Translations under genes and position numbers: made by a program
Notes under the pieces: model-generated
Told to the model about the DNA's origin: nothing
The model's database searches: none
What the model saw: only the letters and a program-made list of their open reading frames with translations
In this document: positions 34,931 through 47,802 of the stretch, piece after piece
How the letters are laid out: each line of letters opens with the position of its first letter
Numbering within the stretch: the stretch's first letter is position 1
Assembly: GCA_029582265.1 (NCBI GenBank)
Contig: CM055823.1
Coordinates: forward strand, 28,421,228 to 28,485,227
DNA length: 64,000 bases
From: Zoroaster sp. YZ-2022
Lineage: Eukaryota > Echinodermata > Asteroidea > Forcipulatida > Zoroasteridae
Direction of reading: 5' to 3'

Positions 34931-35329
34931 AGATGAACTCGATGTTTTTGACTTTTGATGTTTTGACAGTATCAAAACAGTAATGACAATATCAATCAAG
35001 AAAAGTCAAGTACAAGAAAACGATATTACTGAAAAAATTAAATAATAGAATACAAAGCAAAAGTGATACTGCAGAGGGATCCATTTATGAAGCAAAGCTT
35101 GTAGGCAATGGTCCCTTGATAACATGCACGCGCATTGAGACAGAGATAAAAATAAAGTTGAATGAACCATGAAGGCCCGTGGTCAAGCCACCAGTGAACA
35201 AAATATAAAGTGGGTCTCAATGCACATGCATGTTCACAAAGAAAAACAACAATTACTAAACCAACAATGGACTAACACAGACAAAGGACAACAACTACAC
35301 AGACGGTCTTGAAAGGTCAGGTAATATGG

Positions 35330-38300
35330 ATTAGAATGTACAAGTATACTGTAGAACACTCATTAACAATAAGATTCCAATGTAACAGATTTAAAGACAC
35401 GTTTAAATATACAGATATTTTTGGAACCTTTAAGTTACTCATTAAGCGTATTCAAAGCATTGGTCCCTCAAATTTAATTGTTTTATGAGCTAGAGCAGTG
35501 CGGGTATAGGGAATGTGAAAATTAGAAACTTGGCGGGTGAAATGTGAATGTATTTCAGAATTAAGAGAAACACAAACATTTTATAGACGCAGGTAACTTT
35601 GCACGGGTAAGCTGATACATGAGGGATCCAAGCTGAAGGCGATAGATATCCTTGATTTTAAGGTCCTATGTTTAAAAAAGGGGATCTGTATGTGCATTAA
35701 ATTCTGCAAAATTAATAACACGAAGGGCCCGTTTTTGTAAGAGGAGGAGAGTCATTAAGATTAGCAGCAGAACTAGCTCCCCATACAAGTATCCCATAGT
35801 TGAGGTAACAAACAATCAAAGTATTATAAAGGGAATTAAGTACCAGTCCAGGGAGAAAATGTTTGATCCTGTTGATTACACCAATATTTCTAGCAATAAT
35901 TTTACAAATGTAATCAATATGACTATTCCATTTGAGTCCACGGTCAACAAAAATTCCCAAAAACTTACAACAATCGGTTTTAGTTATGATTGAGTCTTTA
36001 ATCTTAACATCACATGGAACGTCACGGCCGAGTTGCTGAATAACATATAGTTAGTTTTGGCAATATTAAGGGACAATTTATTGACCGTAAACCAGTTAGC
36101 AATAAGTTTAAGCTCATTATTAATAGTCTGTACAAGATAATTAAGGTTGCTATGAGAAAAGAATAAATTTGAGTCATCAGCAAACAATGTAAATGAGAGC
36201 TCACTAGATGAATTAGTAAAATCATTAATGTATAAAATAAAGAGCAACGGCCCTAGAATTGATCCTTGTGGTATGCCATATGTAAGGATGTCAGAATCTG
36301 AATTTATGCCATTGATGGATACATATTGTGATCTATCTGAGAGATAACTCCTAAACCACTCAAGGGAAATTCCTCGAATACCATAATAAGAAAGTTTATA
36401 CAATAATATCTGATGGTCTATCGTATCAAAAGCTTTTGAAAGGTCGAGGAATATCCCCAGAGTATGTCTGGAGTTATCGATTGCATTAGAAACTTTATCA
36501 ATAAAATCAAGAAGTGCATGAATAGTTGAATGTTTAGTTCGGAAACCAAATTGTGAATTAGTCAAAATATCAAACTTATCCAAAAACTTGATGGTGCGGG
36601 CATAAACACATTTTTCAAAAATCTTAGAAAAACATGAAAGAATAGAGATAGGTCTATAATTATTAATACAATAACGATCGCCCTTTTTAAAAACTGGAAT
36701 GACTTTGGCAATGTTTAATTGTGATGGAACAATGCCGGTAATAAAGGAACCGATGACAATATGTGCAAGAGGTTTACATATAACAGAGATCGACTTCTTA
36801 ATAATAGAAATATTAATTAAGTCATGACCAGAGCTTTTTTTGTTTTGTAAATTGTTCACAATATCCATAATCTCAAATTTATTAACTGGGGTAAAAAAGA
36901 AAGAGTTAGAATTAGGGTTAGACATATAATCAGTAAAGCTAACAGATGAGTGCTTTGGCTGAATATTGTCAGCAAGTTTAGGACAATGTTGATAAAGTAA
37001 TTATTAAAGTGATTAGCAATTTGGTCAGGATCATCAATTAGTTTACCATTAACAAAAATACTGTTTATACTGCGAGAAGAATTATTTTGATTCAGAACAG
37101 AATTAATGACCTTCCAAGTATTGCGAATGTTGTTCTTTTCTTTTTCAAAGAATAGTGATTTTTCCTGGATAAACGTAGGACACTAGTCAATATATTTTTA
37201 TACTTTGTGTACTTGCGTTTATGGGAAATTGAGGGATTAGACAAGTACTGACGATACAATTTTTTTTTCTTAATGGATCTAAGGAGGGAATGTGTAATCC
37301 AAGGTGTACTTGAGTTGTGTTTAGCTTTGGTATTGTTATTTTGACGTACTAGCGGAACATTTTGATCATACAAAAAATTAAAACTATCTAAAAATGTATT
37401 GTATGCAGTATCTGGATTATTACAACTGAAAACGTTTGTCCAATCAAGAGTGTGTAAGTCATTCAAGAAATTATCAAAGTTCACCCCAGAAAGATTACGA
37501 GAAAAAGAATAAGTATTATTGCGATTGTGAGAAGGGCTAGAGTTGGGAGACTGTATAAACATAAAAATTGGCAAGTGATCTGAAATATCGGAAATTAAAA
37601 TACTAGAATTAGATGATGGAACAATATTTGATAAGAAATTATCAATAAGTGTAGCAGAAGTATCGGTAATACGTGTGGGCTTATCAATTTGAGGGAGAAA
37701 GGAATGATATGTAAATAAATCGATAAAGGACTGGGAGCTTGAATTGGTATAATTAAGTAAATTAATATTGAAATCCCCAGAAATTATGCAGGACTTACTA
37801 CCACAATCAACATGAGAACATATCATTTGAAAAGTACTCATGAATTCATCATGAACAGCAGACGGTGCTTTATATACAACACCTGCAATGATGTTTTTAG
37901 TATTTGGAATACAAATTTCAACAAATAGTGACTCAAGAGAGTCATCTGAAAAATTTAAATCTTCCCTGACAGTAATATTCAGTTCACTTAAAACATAGAG
38001 AGCCACTCCACCACCAGCCTTGGTGCCCCGTCTATTATTCACAATGAGCTCATAACCAGGCAAAAAATAGTAACTGTGGGGAACTGATTTGAGGCACGTT
38101 TCAGAAAGTGCAATAACAGAACATTTATAATTTAATAAATTTAAAAGAATCTTGAGTTTATCTATATTTTTTTGGAGACTTCTAATATTTATAATAATAA
38201 TAATAATAATGTATAGATTTATATAGCGCACGTATCCACCAACTAAGTGGCGCTCAAGGCGCATTATATTATTATCCCTGCTCATAAGGCTCATAAGGCT

Positions 38301-38687
38301 CATAAATCATTCCTGAAACCATCTCAGCTCCCTGGGGAGTATACAGCTCAATTGCTGCCATTTCTAGCGCATATAGAGCAAACCATCTCTGCCTTCACAG
38401 GTACCCATTTAACCCCTGGGTGGAGAGAAGCAATTATGGTTAAGTGTCTTGCTCAAGGACACAGGTGTCACGGCCGGGGCTCGAACCCACACTCTGCTGC
38501 TGGCAACACCAGAACTTGAGTTCAGTGCGCTAGACCGCACGACAATCCACTTTACGTGCATTATACAACACAATAAAGAGATAGGATTGTCATCAACCTG
38601 CTTAGGAAATTGCTCTATGGAATAATATTGAGTGTTATTAGTTAAGTAGAATGGAGTATCATTATCATTATCTTCTTCAATGTTCAT
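35330..38687 (-). pseudogene. LINE ORF2: endonuclease and reverse transcriptase
   Basis: The start at 38687 (MNIEEDNDNDTPFYLTNN) is cut off from the endonuclease by a SINE. The APE-like endonuclease then shows IALSETC, ISGDFNINLL and ISDHLPIFMFI. Reverse transcriptase motifs are VIPVFKKGDRYCINNYRPIS, DLSKAFDTIDH, GIPQGSILGPLLF and the catalytic FADD. The thumb-like segment continues in other frames (GIFVDRGLKWNSHI, LNYGILVWG). Motif order and style fit the CR1/L2/jockey group. The SINE and at least two frameshifts make it inactive. Confidence 0.85.
38195..38560 (-). mobile_element. tRNA-derived SINE (minus strand), inserted in LINE ORF2
   Basis: Same family as 47803-48140. In reverse complement it has a tRNA-like head (cgtgccgtggc-type A box region, degraded; ggttcgaaccc-like gggttcgagcccc B box), a body with ttaaccataattgcttctct and tactccccagggagctgaga, then gcgccttgagcgccac and a (tta)n tail at 38197-38210. 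It separates the ORF2 start from the endonuclease. Confidence 0.8.
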
Positions 38688-38984
38688 TACAACTTATTAT
38701 TAAGAGTACCTGTAGATCAATTGTTTAATGTAAACCCATAATAATGCTGACCAGCAAGACAAACAAGAACCAACAAAGACATGATACAGGACAGTTCACC
38801 AAACGAAGATACAAAAATACAAATACATAAAATAGACAATAGGGGTAGAGAGCACTTCATATAAAGTTAAATAGATCTGTCGTCTGTCAGACAGCACTGG
38901 AGGATTTGTAGTAGATAACAAATAAATCAAAACAATTATAATAAAATTGTTCGAATGATTAATAGAACGTTCCCTGATAGCTGA

Positions 38985-39701
38985 TTATAAGGAGGGAGTA
39001 CGATACTCCTTACCGTCAATATACAGTTTACCGTTACGGAAGGCAACCTTCTGTCCCTTGTCGTATGACTGTTTCATGATCATGAAGAGATCGCTTCTTG
39101 ATAGCATCAGCTTGAGGTAGATCTTGGAGAACAAAAATGTTTGTGTCATGAAGCGCAGCCTTTGCTTGTCGCAGAATTTGTTGCCTTTACGGTCGGTAGA
39201 TAAATTTGCCGATGATGTGACGGGGTTTATCCAAGGATGTTTTGGGCTTATTGTGGCCAGATCGATGAGCATTCTCAATGATGATGTTAGGAAGATTGAA
39301 CTTTTCAGCCAAGAGCTTCTTGACTGCTTGAAGTGCATATGTTGGATTTTCAGAAGGCTCCTCAGGGATTCCTCCAAACCGCAGATTAAAACTTCGAGAG
39401 TATCTCTCAAGTTGGAGTACCTCATCTTTGAGTTCTGCAAGATTAGTAGCTGTCTCCTGTAGTTGTTTCTTGGTTTTGGCAGTGTTATTTGTTGACATGT
39501 TGGCCTGTTTTTGAAGCAGTTCAATGGATTCAGAAGTGAAGCTGATTGCAGCTTCAAAATCAGCCTGCTTGCCCTCGATAATGGAGACTCTATTAAGAAT
39601 GCTTGCTTGATTCGAAATAACTGTATCCAAATTTTGAATTAATGTCACTAACCATAGAGCGAAGATCCGCGTGAAGAATGCTGATTTCACTGCATGGGGA
39701 A

Positions 39702-39705
<4 letters not shown>
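38985..39705 (-). pseudogene. LINE ORF1 protein (coiled coil + RRM-like)
   Basis: A heptad-like stretch (KQLQETATNLAELKDEVLQL) leads to ERYSRSFNLRFGGIPEE, the start of the RRM-like domain of L1-type ORF1 proteins. A second piece in another frame (from about 39190 down to 38985) gives the C-terminal domain ending in KVAFRNGKLYIDGKEY. One frame change separates them near 39190. These proteins bind LINE RNA. Confidence 0.78.

Positions 39706-39759
<54 letters not shown>
39706..39759. repeat. (GA)n / (TC)n microsatellite, 3' flank of the Tx1-type LINE
   Basis: About 54 bp of pure GA immediately next to the 3' end of the minus-strand LINE at 39760. A matching GA tract lies at its 5' end. Confidence 0.93.
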
Positions 39760-39762
<3 letters not shown>

Positions 39763-40364
39763 TTGACTTTTTCAAATGGAGACTTTATTCACATCAATAA
39801 AAATTAAATATTACAATTCCATTTGAGAAATAAATATTTATATATACAGAAAGCAGTCATAACTGCTAAGCAAGAAAAAACAATTTTACATCCGAATAGT
39901 TGGTTTTGTTTTACTTGAAGAAAGAACAATAAAGTAGTATTACGCAAATAAAAACAATTGTAAACGCAGAATGCCAAAAAAACAACATTCGAAGTACAAC
40001 AAGTCAAAGAAGCTTAGTAAAAATTAAAGCATTAAACACATAAGTACAAAACTTGCAGAGAGATTTCCAAACAGGAACAAAAGTTTACAAAGAATGTATC
40101 AAGAAATATTTAGACAAAAAGTGGTATTTCGTTTTTGACGAACATTTCTAAGACAGATTACACTAATTTAACAATTGTAAACATTTAAAGAAAAACATTA
40201 TATAAAGGTGGTACAAGGAGTCAGTGAAGTTTATTTAGAAAGAAATAATAACCAAATAAGCACAGAGGCTTACAAAAAGTTCAAATATGAGCAAATTAAA
40301 CAAAGGGCGAACCTTAAAATATTAATACAAAAATTGTTCTTAAGAGAATAAGGGCGGTTAGAAT

Positions 40365-43300
40365 AGCCATGTGAATTCCCCATTAACGATGGTGAAAAGA
40401 GCATTGTTTATTGACCATTTGTTTTTAAACGTAACATTGTTATGAGAAAGTTTATAGAAATTGTATTCAAGAAGGATTCTGTTTTGTAGGAGAAAACGCC
40501 AGATTATTAAAGGATCAGTGTAACGAGAGGTGCGATAAAGGTTATATATAACATACTTACAGCTGACGATATGAAATTGGCCAACCTTACAGCCTCCTTA
40601 CTGCGGCGCCTGGCGTGTGGAATTAGTGCCCAGTAGATGTTAAAGTTCAGCTGAAGATCAGGAAGGAGTAGACAGATGAAGCTATGAAGTAAGTTGAGGG
40701 CTGGTTGAATAGAAGGACAGGTGATGAACATGTGCCAGATCGTGCCCTCTCACCGCACCATCCACAAGAGGAAGAGATATCGGGGTTGAGGTGTTGAAGG
40801 ACTGGTAGAGATGGGATGATGTTGTGCATTAGTTTAAACTGCATATCCCCTGTTTCTTTGTGGTGGGAAGTTCATAAATTTGTTTCCATTGTATTTCATT
40901 GTTTTTGTCGAGGAAGCCTTGCAGGTGCCAGAAAGTGATGGTGTAGTCTGGCAGATGATTCACGGTGGAGTTGATGAGAGCGTAGATTAGTTTGGATGGT
41001 GCGGAGAGTCCTTTGATGTTAGACGAAAACTTGATGTTTAGGGCAGGAATCTGGCTGGTGACAGATGTGAATAAGAAGAGCTGGAGCGTGAAGAAAACCT
41101 TTGGAGTTAAAAGAACGAAGGAAACATGCGGACGAGAACAGAGTGCAGACGTTGAAGATCGGAGTTGAGAAGACGACGGGAGAGTGGGCGTGCTCTGGGT
41201 ATTACTTGTGAAAGGTCGTTGACCGCGATCCATTTTCCGGTGGTGGGGTTGATGACGTGGCGCACTAATTTTATTCCACACGCCAAGAGCCGAGCAGAGA
41301 ACGGCACGACCTCAGCAAACGCCTCATCGTCAGCTGCAAGACTAAGAATAGAACTGTTAATGGGGAGGTTGAACACATGGCTAAGACAGTCGTGTGTTAT
41401 TTGAAGTTGAGCTCCGGTAGCCATCCAAGCACGCATTATTTCAGTATAATATTCAGGGAGAGCAGAAAAACAATTTGGATTTAGTTTAGTAAAGAAAAGA
41501 TGATAGTCAAGATTTAACTTTTGATAATTATGGAGATAGTGTTTGAAAAAAAAGAAGGCAGGATGCGAGGAATTTTGTAAGAGGCGTTGGATTTGGGTAA
41601 AACGAAAGGTGAGTACGCGTGCTTGGAGGCAGGCAAGGCCGAGTCCCCCTCTGTCAGTTTTTTGAAAGAGAATTTCTTTTTTAAGGTGGTGTTTTTTTGT
41701 GGGCCAGACGAAACCGATGAGCATTTCCTGGAGTTCACTTAGTACAGAAGGAGGAGGTGCAATTGTGGCCAAGCAGTGGAAAATTTTGGAAGCGGCCAGC
41801 TGATTGGCCACAAGTATGCGACCTTTAAAGGAGAGAGCTAGAGAGAGAGTTTCCAAGAGTTTAAGGTTTTAGAGTTTTTCTTTACATTTGGTCCAGTTTT
41901 GTTTTCATATGTAAATGTATTTCCTAAGTGAACTCCAAGAAATGGTAGCCCCTCGCTGTTCCATTGGAAACCGAGGGGCCTGTCATTTCGTCCGACCCAC
42001 GATCCAACCCATAACCCCTGGGACTTTTTATAGTTGAGACGAGCAGCAGAGGCGCGACTGAAAAGGCTATACGCCTTTTCGATCGCGCTGAAACCCACAT
42101 CGGAGGCGACAAAAACTGTTACATCGTCCGCATACGCCGACACGCAACAGAAAGTATCCGTTTCGGGGAGCAAGGAACTATTTTTATTTAATTTAGAACG
42201 TAAATTATTGAGGAAAGGTTCAATAGCGATAGAATATAGCAGTCCCGAGAGCGGGCATCCCTGACGAATTCCCTTCTCGAAGGAGAAGGGAGCAGTCAGG
42301 GAACCTGAGACTTTGATGAGGCTCTCGGAACCGCTGTACAGTAGAAGAATATGGCGTGAAAATGCTCCCCAAAGCCCATGTCACTCATAGTTCCGAAAAG
42401 GTAGTCGTTGTCAACGTTGTCGAAAGCTTTTCTTGGTCTAAGTTGACCACGGCTAAGGGAGAGTTATTGAAATTAGAATAGGAAATAATGTCACGAATGA
42501 GTGAAATGTTGTCAAAATGGATCTTTCCGGAACACAGTAAGTTTGATCTTGTTTAATGATGCCGTGAACACACTGCTTTAACCTGCCGGCGAGCAGCTTG
42601 GCGTAGATTTTGTAGTCGGAGTTGAGAAGCGAGATCGGACGCCAGTTTGCAATATTGGACAGGTCTCCCTTTTTCGGGATAAGAGTGATGACAGCACGGG
42701 AGAAAGAACGAGGAAGAGAACCGGAAATAAATGAAGAATTTAAAACATCGAGATAGTCATGTTTTAGGATGGGCCAGAAAGCTTGGAAAAATTCGGAGGT
42801 GAGTCCGTCTAGACCGGGGGTTTTGTTTTTGCCAAGCTGCTCGACGGCAAGATCTAGTTCCTCAAGAGAAAGAGGACAATCGAGGTCCTCCGCCTCTTGA
42901 GTTTCAAGTCTATCGAGGCCCTCAGTAATTTCATTAAATGCGCTCTCGTCAGTCGGGACACGTGCATAAAGTTTTTTATAAAAGTTTTGTATGTGTGTTT
43001 TGATTTCGGTGGGGTTTTCTGTAATTTGGCCGGATTCGAGACGTATATGTGAAAAGGATTTAGAAATAGAGTGCGATTTTTCGAGATTGAAGAAAGAAGG
43101 CACGTGTCTACTTCATTGAGGTGTTGAAATCGCGATCTGACGAGGCGCCCCCGATTTTTAAAAAGTAAGTTTAGTTCATTTCTTTGTTCTTTGAGGACCT
43201 CTCTGAGAGGCGTGAGGTCTGGCGCGGACTGTAAATCGTCAATAATTAAGTTTAATTTTGAAGAGTCTCGCGTTTTCTTTATGCAATTTACGACTATAAA

Positions 43301-44245
43301 TTTGTGAGATATGGATTTGATGTGGGATTTGCCAAAATCCCACCACGAATTTAGAGAAGGAAAAGAGTTTTTAGGGTTTGCCAATTAGACCAGAAGGAAC
43401 GTATAATTTCAAAGTAATTTTTTGTCAGAAAGGGAGTGTATTATTGAAGTGCCAATAGGCGCTACTTTTCTGTTGAGCGGAGGGGTTTGATAGAAAGAGG
43501 CAGCAGAATGATCGGAGAGGGAACAGGGTGTAATTTTACAGTGTGTGATAGAAGGAAGAAAGTCCGAATGAAGGTAAAAGCGATCGAGTCTAGCTTTAGA
43601 TGAGCCAGACTCGGAAGACGGATTGTTACGATGCCAAGTAAATTTTGTTTCAGTGGGGTTGAGTCCGCGCCAGACATCACGCAAGGACAGCGCGTTCACG
43701 GCATCTTTGAGGGCCACGGAAATTGTGTTTCTACGTTCGATCGGCGCACGCAGACGATCTAGAAGGGGGTTATCTGTACAGTTGAAGTCGCCTCCGATGA
43801 CGATGACACCGTCACTGTCACGCTGATCGCAATGATTGCGGAAAGAAAGTATTGATTTTAGGGCAAGTTTATCATCTTGGGGGATTAAAAAATTGTACAG
43901 GTGAAAAAAAAGTGTTATATGTGGAAATTTTTGTATACAGGATGTGACCATCGGATATAATTTCAGAAAGTAAAATATCAATCGTTTTGTTTTTTAAGGG
44001 GTGATTCCAGATCCAGTATATGGGGTTGGGGCGCAGATGGGGGTTAGAGGGCCATATATTCCAAAGTGGACTATTTTCGGTTAAATTAAAGTTTCTTGAA
44101 GAAAAATAATATCAGTGTTATTTTGTAAATCAGAGATATAAGTATTAATCTAGGAATTTTTATGGCAGAACTGCAGCCTCAGTATTTAGGGAGAGGAGTG
44201 ACAGTGTCATCGCAAGAAAAAAAAGAGAAGCAAAAGTATCCATTG
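40365..44245 (-). pseudogene. Tx1-type LINE ORF2: endonuclease, reverse transcriptase, C-terminal Zn motif
   Basis: The endonuclease shows NTDIIFLQET, VIVIGGDFNCTDNPLLDR, KARLDRFYL and SLSDHSAA. Reverse transcriptase shows NKTPGLDGLTSEFFQAFW, ITLIPKKGDLSNIANWRPIS, LAGRLKQCV and SAYADDVTVF. The C-terminal part contains NQLAASKIFHCLATI and GLGLACLQAR, then a CGWC zinc-type motif near 40760. These are Tx1/L1-group signatures. Reading passes through several frames (43981-43409, 43384-42854, 43103-42453, 42173-41838, 41856-41107, 40844-40507), so it is inactive. Confidence 0.84.
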
Positions 44246-44265
44246 AGAAAGTTGAAATAAAATAG

Positions 44266-46359
44266 TTAATTGTCTAAAGTTCTTACGAGTTTCGTGAGTC
44301 TCTGCTGCAATCGTTTAGTGAGGTTGGGGGTGGTTCGTAGTTGTTTGAGTTGTTTGACAAGGCTAGGGATATTGGACGTGAACGTTTTTGCTATCATGGC
44401 GGGTTTCTTTTTTGTTTTTACGGCAGATAGGAAAAGCTGCAGTTCGCGCAGGGAGAGAGTGCCTTGTGGAGCGGTAAGACCCTCGAGGGCGAGGTCGTCG
44501 CCCTGAGAGTCTTCCACATGTCTGTGTCAGTGTCCTGGTCAGTAGTCTGGGATAAAAGGTGTGGAGGGTGCGGCGGATATATCTCTTGGTGTGTTGGGGG
44601 TGGAGGTCGTAGGTATGGAAGGTGTAGGATTAGATTTTAAGGGAGTGGATGGGGTGAATGTTTTGGTTGTGGGGGTGTCACGGATGGAGGTGGGGTGTGG
44701 TGCGGGGGTGGCGGGTTTCAGGTAGGGTGGCGGGGAGTAGGGGTGGCAGGGGATTTGGGCAGGGTGGCAAGGATTCAGGAAGGGTGGCGGGTATACGGTC
44801 AGGAAGCGGAGGTACAGGCAGGAGGGCAGGGTTTTGGGGCAGGAGTAGTGGGTTTGGGGTCGGTGGGTTTGGGGTCAGGTGGGTTTGGGGTCAGTGGGCT
44901 TAGGGTCGGTGGGCTTGGGGTCAGTGGGCTTGGGTCGGTGGGCTTGGGGTCAGTGGGCTTGGGGTCGGTGGGCTTGGGTCCAGTGGGCTTGGGGTCGGAG
45001 GGTTTGGGGTCGGAGGGTTTGGGGTCGGAGGGTTTTGGGGTGGGAGGGTTTGGGGTGGGAGGGTTTGGGGTGGGAGGGTTTGGGGTGGAGGAGGGTTTGG
45101 GGTGGGAGGGTTTGGGGTGGGAGGGTTTGGGGTGGGAGGGTTTTGGGGTGGGGGTTTTGGGGTGGGGAGGGTTTGGGGTGGGAGGTTTGGGGTGGGAGGG
45201 TTTGGGGTGGGAGGTTTGGGGTTTGGGATTGGAAGGCGTTGGGGGGGGAGCGGGCGGGTCAACCGACATAGGTTTTGTGACTCGCTTGAAGTTTCCTTGG
45301 GGGAAAGGGGATTGGAGGAGAGTGAATTTGTTGGAGAGAGGTCAGAGGTGTTGGGGGAGGTGTTAATTTCCTTTTAGGACTGCATCAGAGAAGGTGCAGG
45401 CGGGACGAGGGGCGTACCCTGATATGATATTAGAGGTTGATGGGCGGTGAGAGGGGTTACATCTCCGCGAGGAGACGCCTCAAGCGAGGATCTCAAGGGT
45501 TGCGGTCGGGGTTCGAGGTGATGCCACCGGATCCGCCGTCGCCCGGTAGCTCGACCGGGCAACACCACTACCAGGGGTCGCTCCCGAGGAAGCGTTATCG
45601 GTATCCAGACAGGGGCAGTCAAATTAGTGGGGACAGGTTTGGATTGTTTGGAGGGGTGTTTGGGATCAGACTTACCATGAATGAAAACTGGACGTGGATT
45701 TAGTGGGTTGTTGTCATTAGTCGGGTTTCCTTCCTGCACGAACGCGCGATGTGGCCGAGTCCACCATTGGAAACACCAGGTGGACTCTGTTGAAATGAAA
45801 CCCGGTAGTTTTCGCCGGCATGTGTAAAGTGATGTAAGCCGGCGGTGTGATGTTCTTGTCCAATAACACGCTAACCTGTCTCCTGAAGGACCGGATATGA
45901 GCTAGTTGTTTTTGTTGAAAACCCAGGGGAACAGAGCGAATTTGTGAAACCACCTTACAAAAAGATGAGAGATTGCTAATTAACACCATGTTTGGTATTT
46001 CTGGGAAAACATTTGATAAAGTCATGCGAGTGGTGGGGCGGACAAGCGGCATGACCTCGAGAAAGGAGCCGTCGTATTCCAAGCCATTTTCTACGACGTC
46101 GAAGGCTGCCGTTCCCGAGGACATGTAGAGCGCAATGCGGCCATTTCTAATACGTGATGCGTCGGTTATATGTACGGGAGAAATAGATTTTGAGAAATGG
46201 TCAATGTAAGTACGCACAGAAACGTTGTCCTGTGCGTGAAGACAACCATTGTTCCTGGAGACGGGCCCAGGAAGCTACCACCAGGAACAATAGGGTCTTT
46301 GTTGGTGTTAGCTGTTCCCTTGACCGCCCCTTTTGTAATGGCTCTGCTTGGTTGGCCAT
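44266..46359 (-). pseudogene. Tx1-type LINE ORF1 with proline-rich repeat tract
   Basis: Starts MANQAEPLQKG at 46359. After a frame change comes RTYIDHFSKSISPVHITDAS, a nucleic-acid-binding ORF1 region. Near 45740 a degraded CCHC knuckle is recognisable (GGLGHIARSC) with its first Cys residues lost. Then a long Pro/Thr/Lys-rich repeat (units like PPTPN and DPKPT) is encoded by 44800-45250. The C-terminal end (LTAPQGTLSLRELQLFLSAV to VRTLDN) closes at 44266. Frames change several times. Confidence 0.72.
44830..45250. repeat. G-rich tandem repeat (proline tract of LINE ORF1)
   Basis: On the plus strand short units such as gtgggagggtttgggg and ggtgggcttggggtca repeat about 25 times. Runs of three to four G at short spacing could form G-quadruplexes. 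On the minus strand they encode the Pro-rich tract of ORF1. Confidence 0.88.
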
Positions 46360-46577
46360 GATGGCCGTCCACAGTACCAAAACCAACCCGAAAAACCAAA
46401 CCAAAAAACTCCCAAAAACCATACAAAATACCGATAATCTGACAGAGAAGGACGAATAATATAATTCTATAGATAATAATAAATACAATGATATACAAAA
46501 AATAGTAAACTTGTAAGTATAAACGGCCAATAAAAGCGATTTTACCGGAGCTCAAAAAAACACACGTCTTACCACCT

Positions 46578-46578
<1 letters not shown>

Positions 46579-46634
<56 letters not shown>

Positions 46635-46643
46635 AGAGAGAGA
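46579..46643. repeat. (GA)n / (TC)n microsatellite, 5' flank of the Tx1-type LINE
   Basis: About 53 bp of GA, then gggg and more GA. It borders the 5' end of the minus-strand LINE. Confidence 0.93.
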
Positions 46644-47012
46644 TACCATAATAAACTAGTTACCTAATGCACTATGTTTTCTACCAAATCGGACTGGTAA
46701 AGGCCATCGAACTGTCCACTAGTCGATAATTCTTGCTCTACCCTTCTAAAACAATGGACATGCATGTTGCATGTTGCTCTTTGAATATTCTTTTCTTATT
46801 ATGAAACAGCCATCAATACCATTGTTATTGATGCATGAGTTCTTACAGAAATCTACATGTGTAACATGCCATTGAAGCAATGCTTTGTACTGCAACTTTT
46901 TTTTCAGCTGAATTTTCATTCAAATCACTGTAATACTATTCATGCAATACTTGTTGAGATATTCTAAAAAATATTAGGGAGAACTTAGAAGTTGTGATGT
47001 GTGTATATAGCC

Positions 47013-47218
47013 ACTGGCGTAAATCCGTGATGATGAAAAGTGGGGGAGGGGGTGATTTTGAAATTTGGGTTCACAGTATAGCTTGAAGTTCTGCATGTGT
47101 ATTTTTATTTAATTTTTTTCAAAGAATGGCAAATTCTGGCGGGGATGATCCTATGGACCATCACCCGGTCCAAAAAGTGGGGATATATCCCCCATCCCCT
47201 CGGGATTTACGCCCATGC
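47013..47218. repeat. hAT-type MITE with 8-bp duplication
   Basis: Ends actggcgtaaatcc and ggatttacgcccatgc are imperfect inverted repeats. Both sides carry ATATAGCC (47005-47012 and 47219-47226). 206 bp, G/C-run rich, no coding. Confidence 0.8.
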
Positions 47219-47802
47219 ATATAGCCTACTATTCAAAAATAAAATAAATTAAAACTTAATAGTTGATGTTAAATACAGTTGTTGATGTTATATCTTTAAA
47301 AAATAATGTGTTGTTTTGCGGTGGTTCTAAATACAAATTGTTTTTTGTTCATGTGTATAGGCCTTATTTCAAACAAACAAAAAAGGCATGTGAAAGCTTC
47401 GACACTGTCTTGGTATTGGTCTTTTTTCGTGTGTGGTGTGTGCTATGCGGATGCCGCGTACGCCTTGAATAAAGACTAGGCCTAGTACTGCATCAGTATG
47501 CAGGGGTTAAAAGTGCATACCTTGTATTGATATTGTGATCATGACTTGTATGTGTTTCTGTTGGTGCTGTCTGCTATAACCTCTATGGCTTTGTGATATT
47601 CCAGTGATCATCAAGCTGTTACGCCATCTTTGTAAAAAGTGGAAAAACCCATCTCGCAGACGCGTACGGAAGCGTTAAAGGGACATTGTAACAAAAAATA
47701 CTTGGCTGAAGTCATAATTATGAATTAACACAAGTCATTATTATCACTTAATATCTCAGTAATTATGACTTGGTACTAAATTATAATTATGACTTAATTA
47801 AA

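Larger units (their letters stand above)
35000..39705 (-). mobile_element. CR1/jockey-type LINE, nearly full length, decayed
   Basis: Minus-strand non-LTR retrotransposon with ORF1 (39705-38985) and ORF2 (38687 to about 35330). ORF2 is split by a SINE at 38195-38560 and has frameshifts near 36030 and 35745. The 3' limit is uncertain (about 35000-35330). The 5' end meets the (TC)n tract that hosts the next LINE. Confidence 0.82.
39760..46578 (-). mobile_element. Tx1-type LINE inserted in a (TC)n microsatellite
   Basis: A 6.8-kb minus-strand non-LTR retrotransposon. ORF1 runs from about 46359 to 44266 and ORF2 from about 44245 to 40365, followed by a roughly 600-bp 3' UTR with AATAAA close to the end. 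Both ends abut (GA)n, that is (TC)n in the element's sense. Tx1-clade families that target microsatellites, including (TC)n, are known (Kibi type). Several frameshifts break both ORFs. Confidence 0.82.

Noticed and set aside
44695..45377. Gly/Trp-rich plus-strand frames
   Set aside because: Shadows of the proline-rich LINE ORF1 tract on the minus strand.
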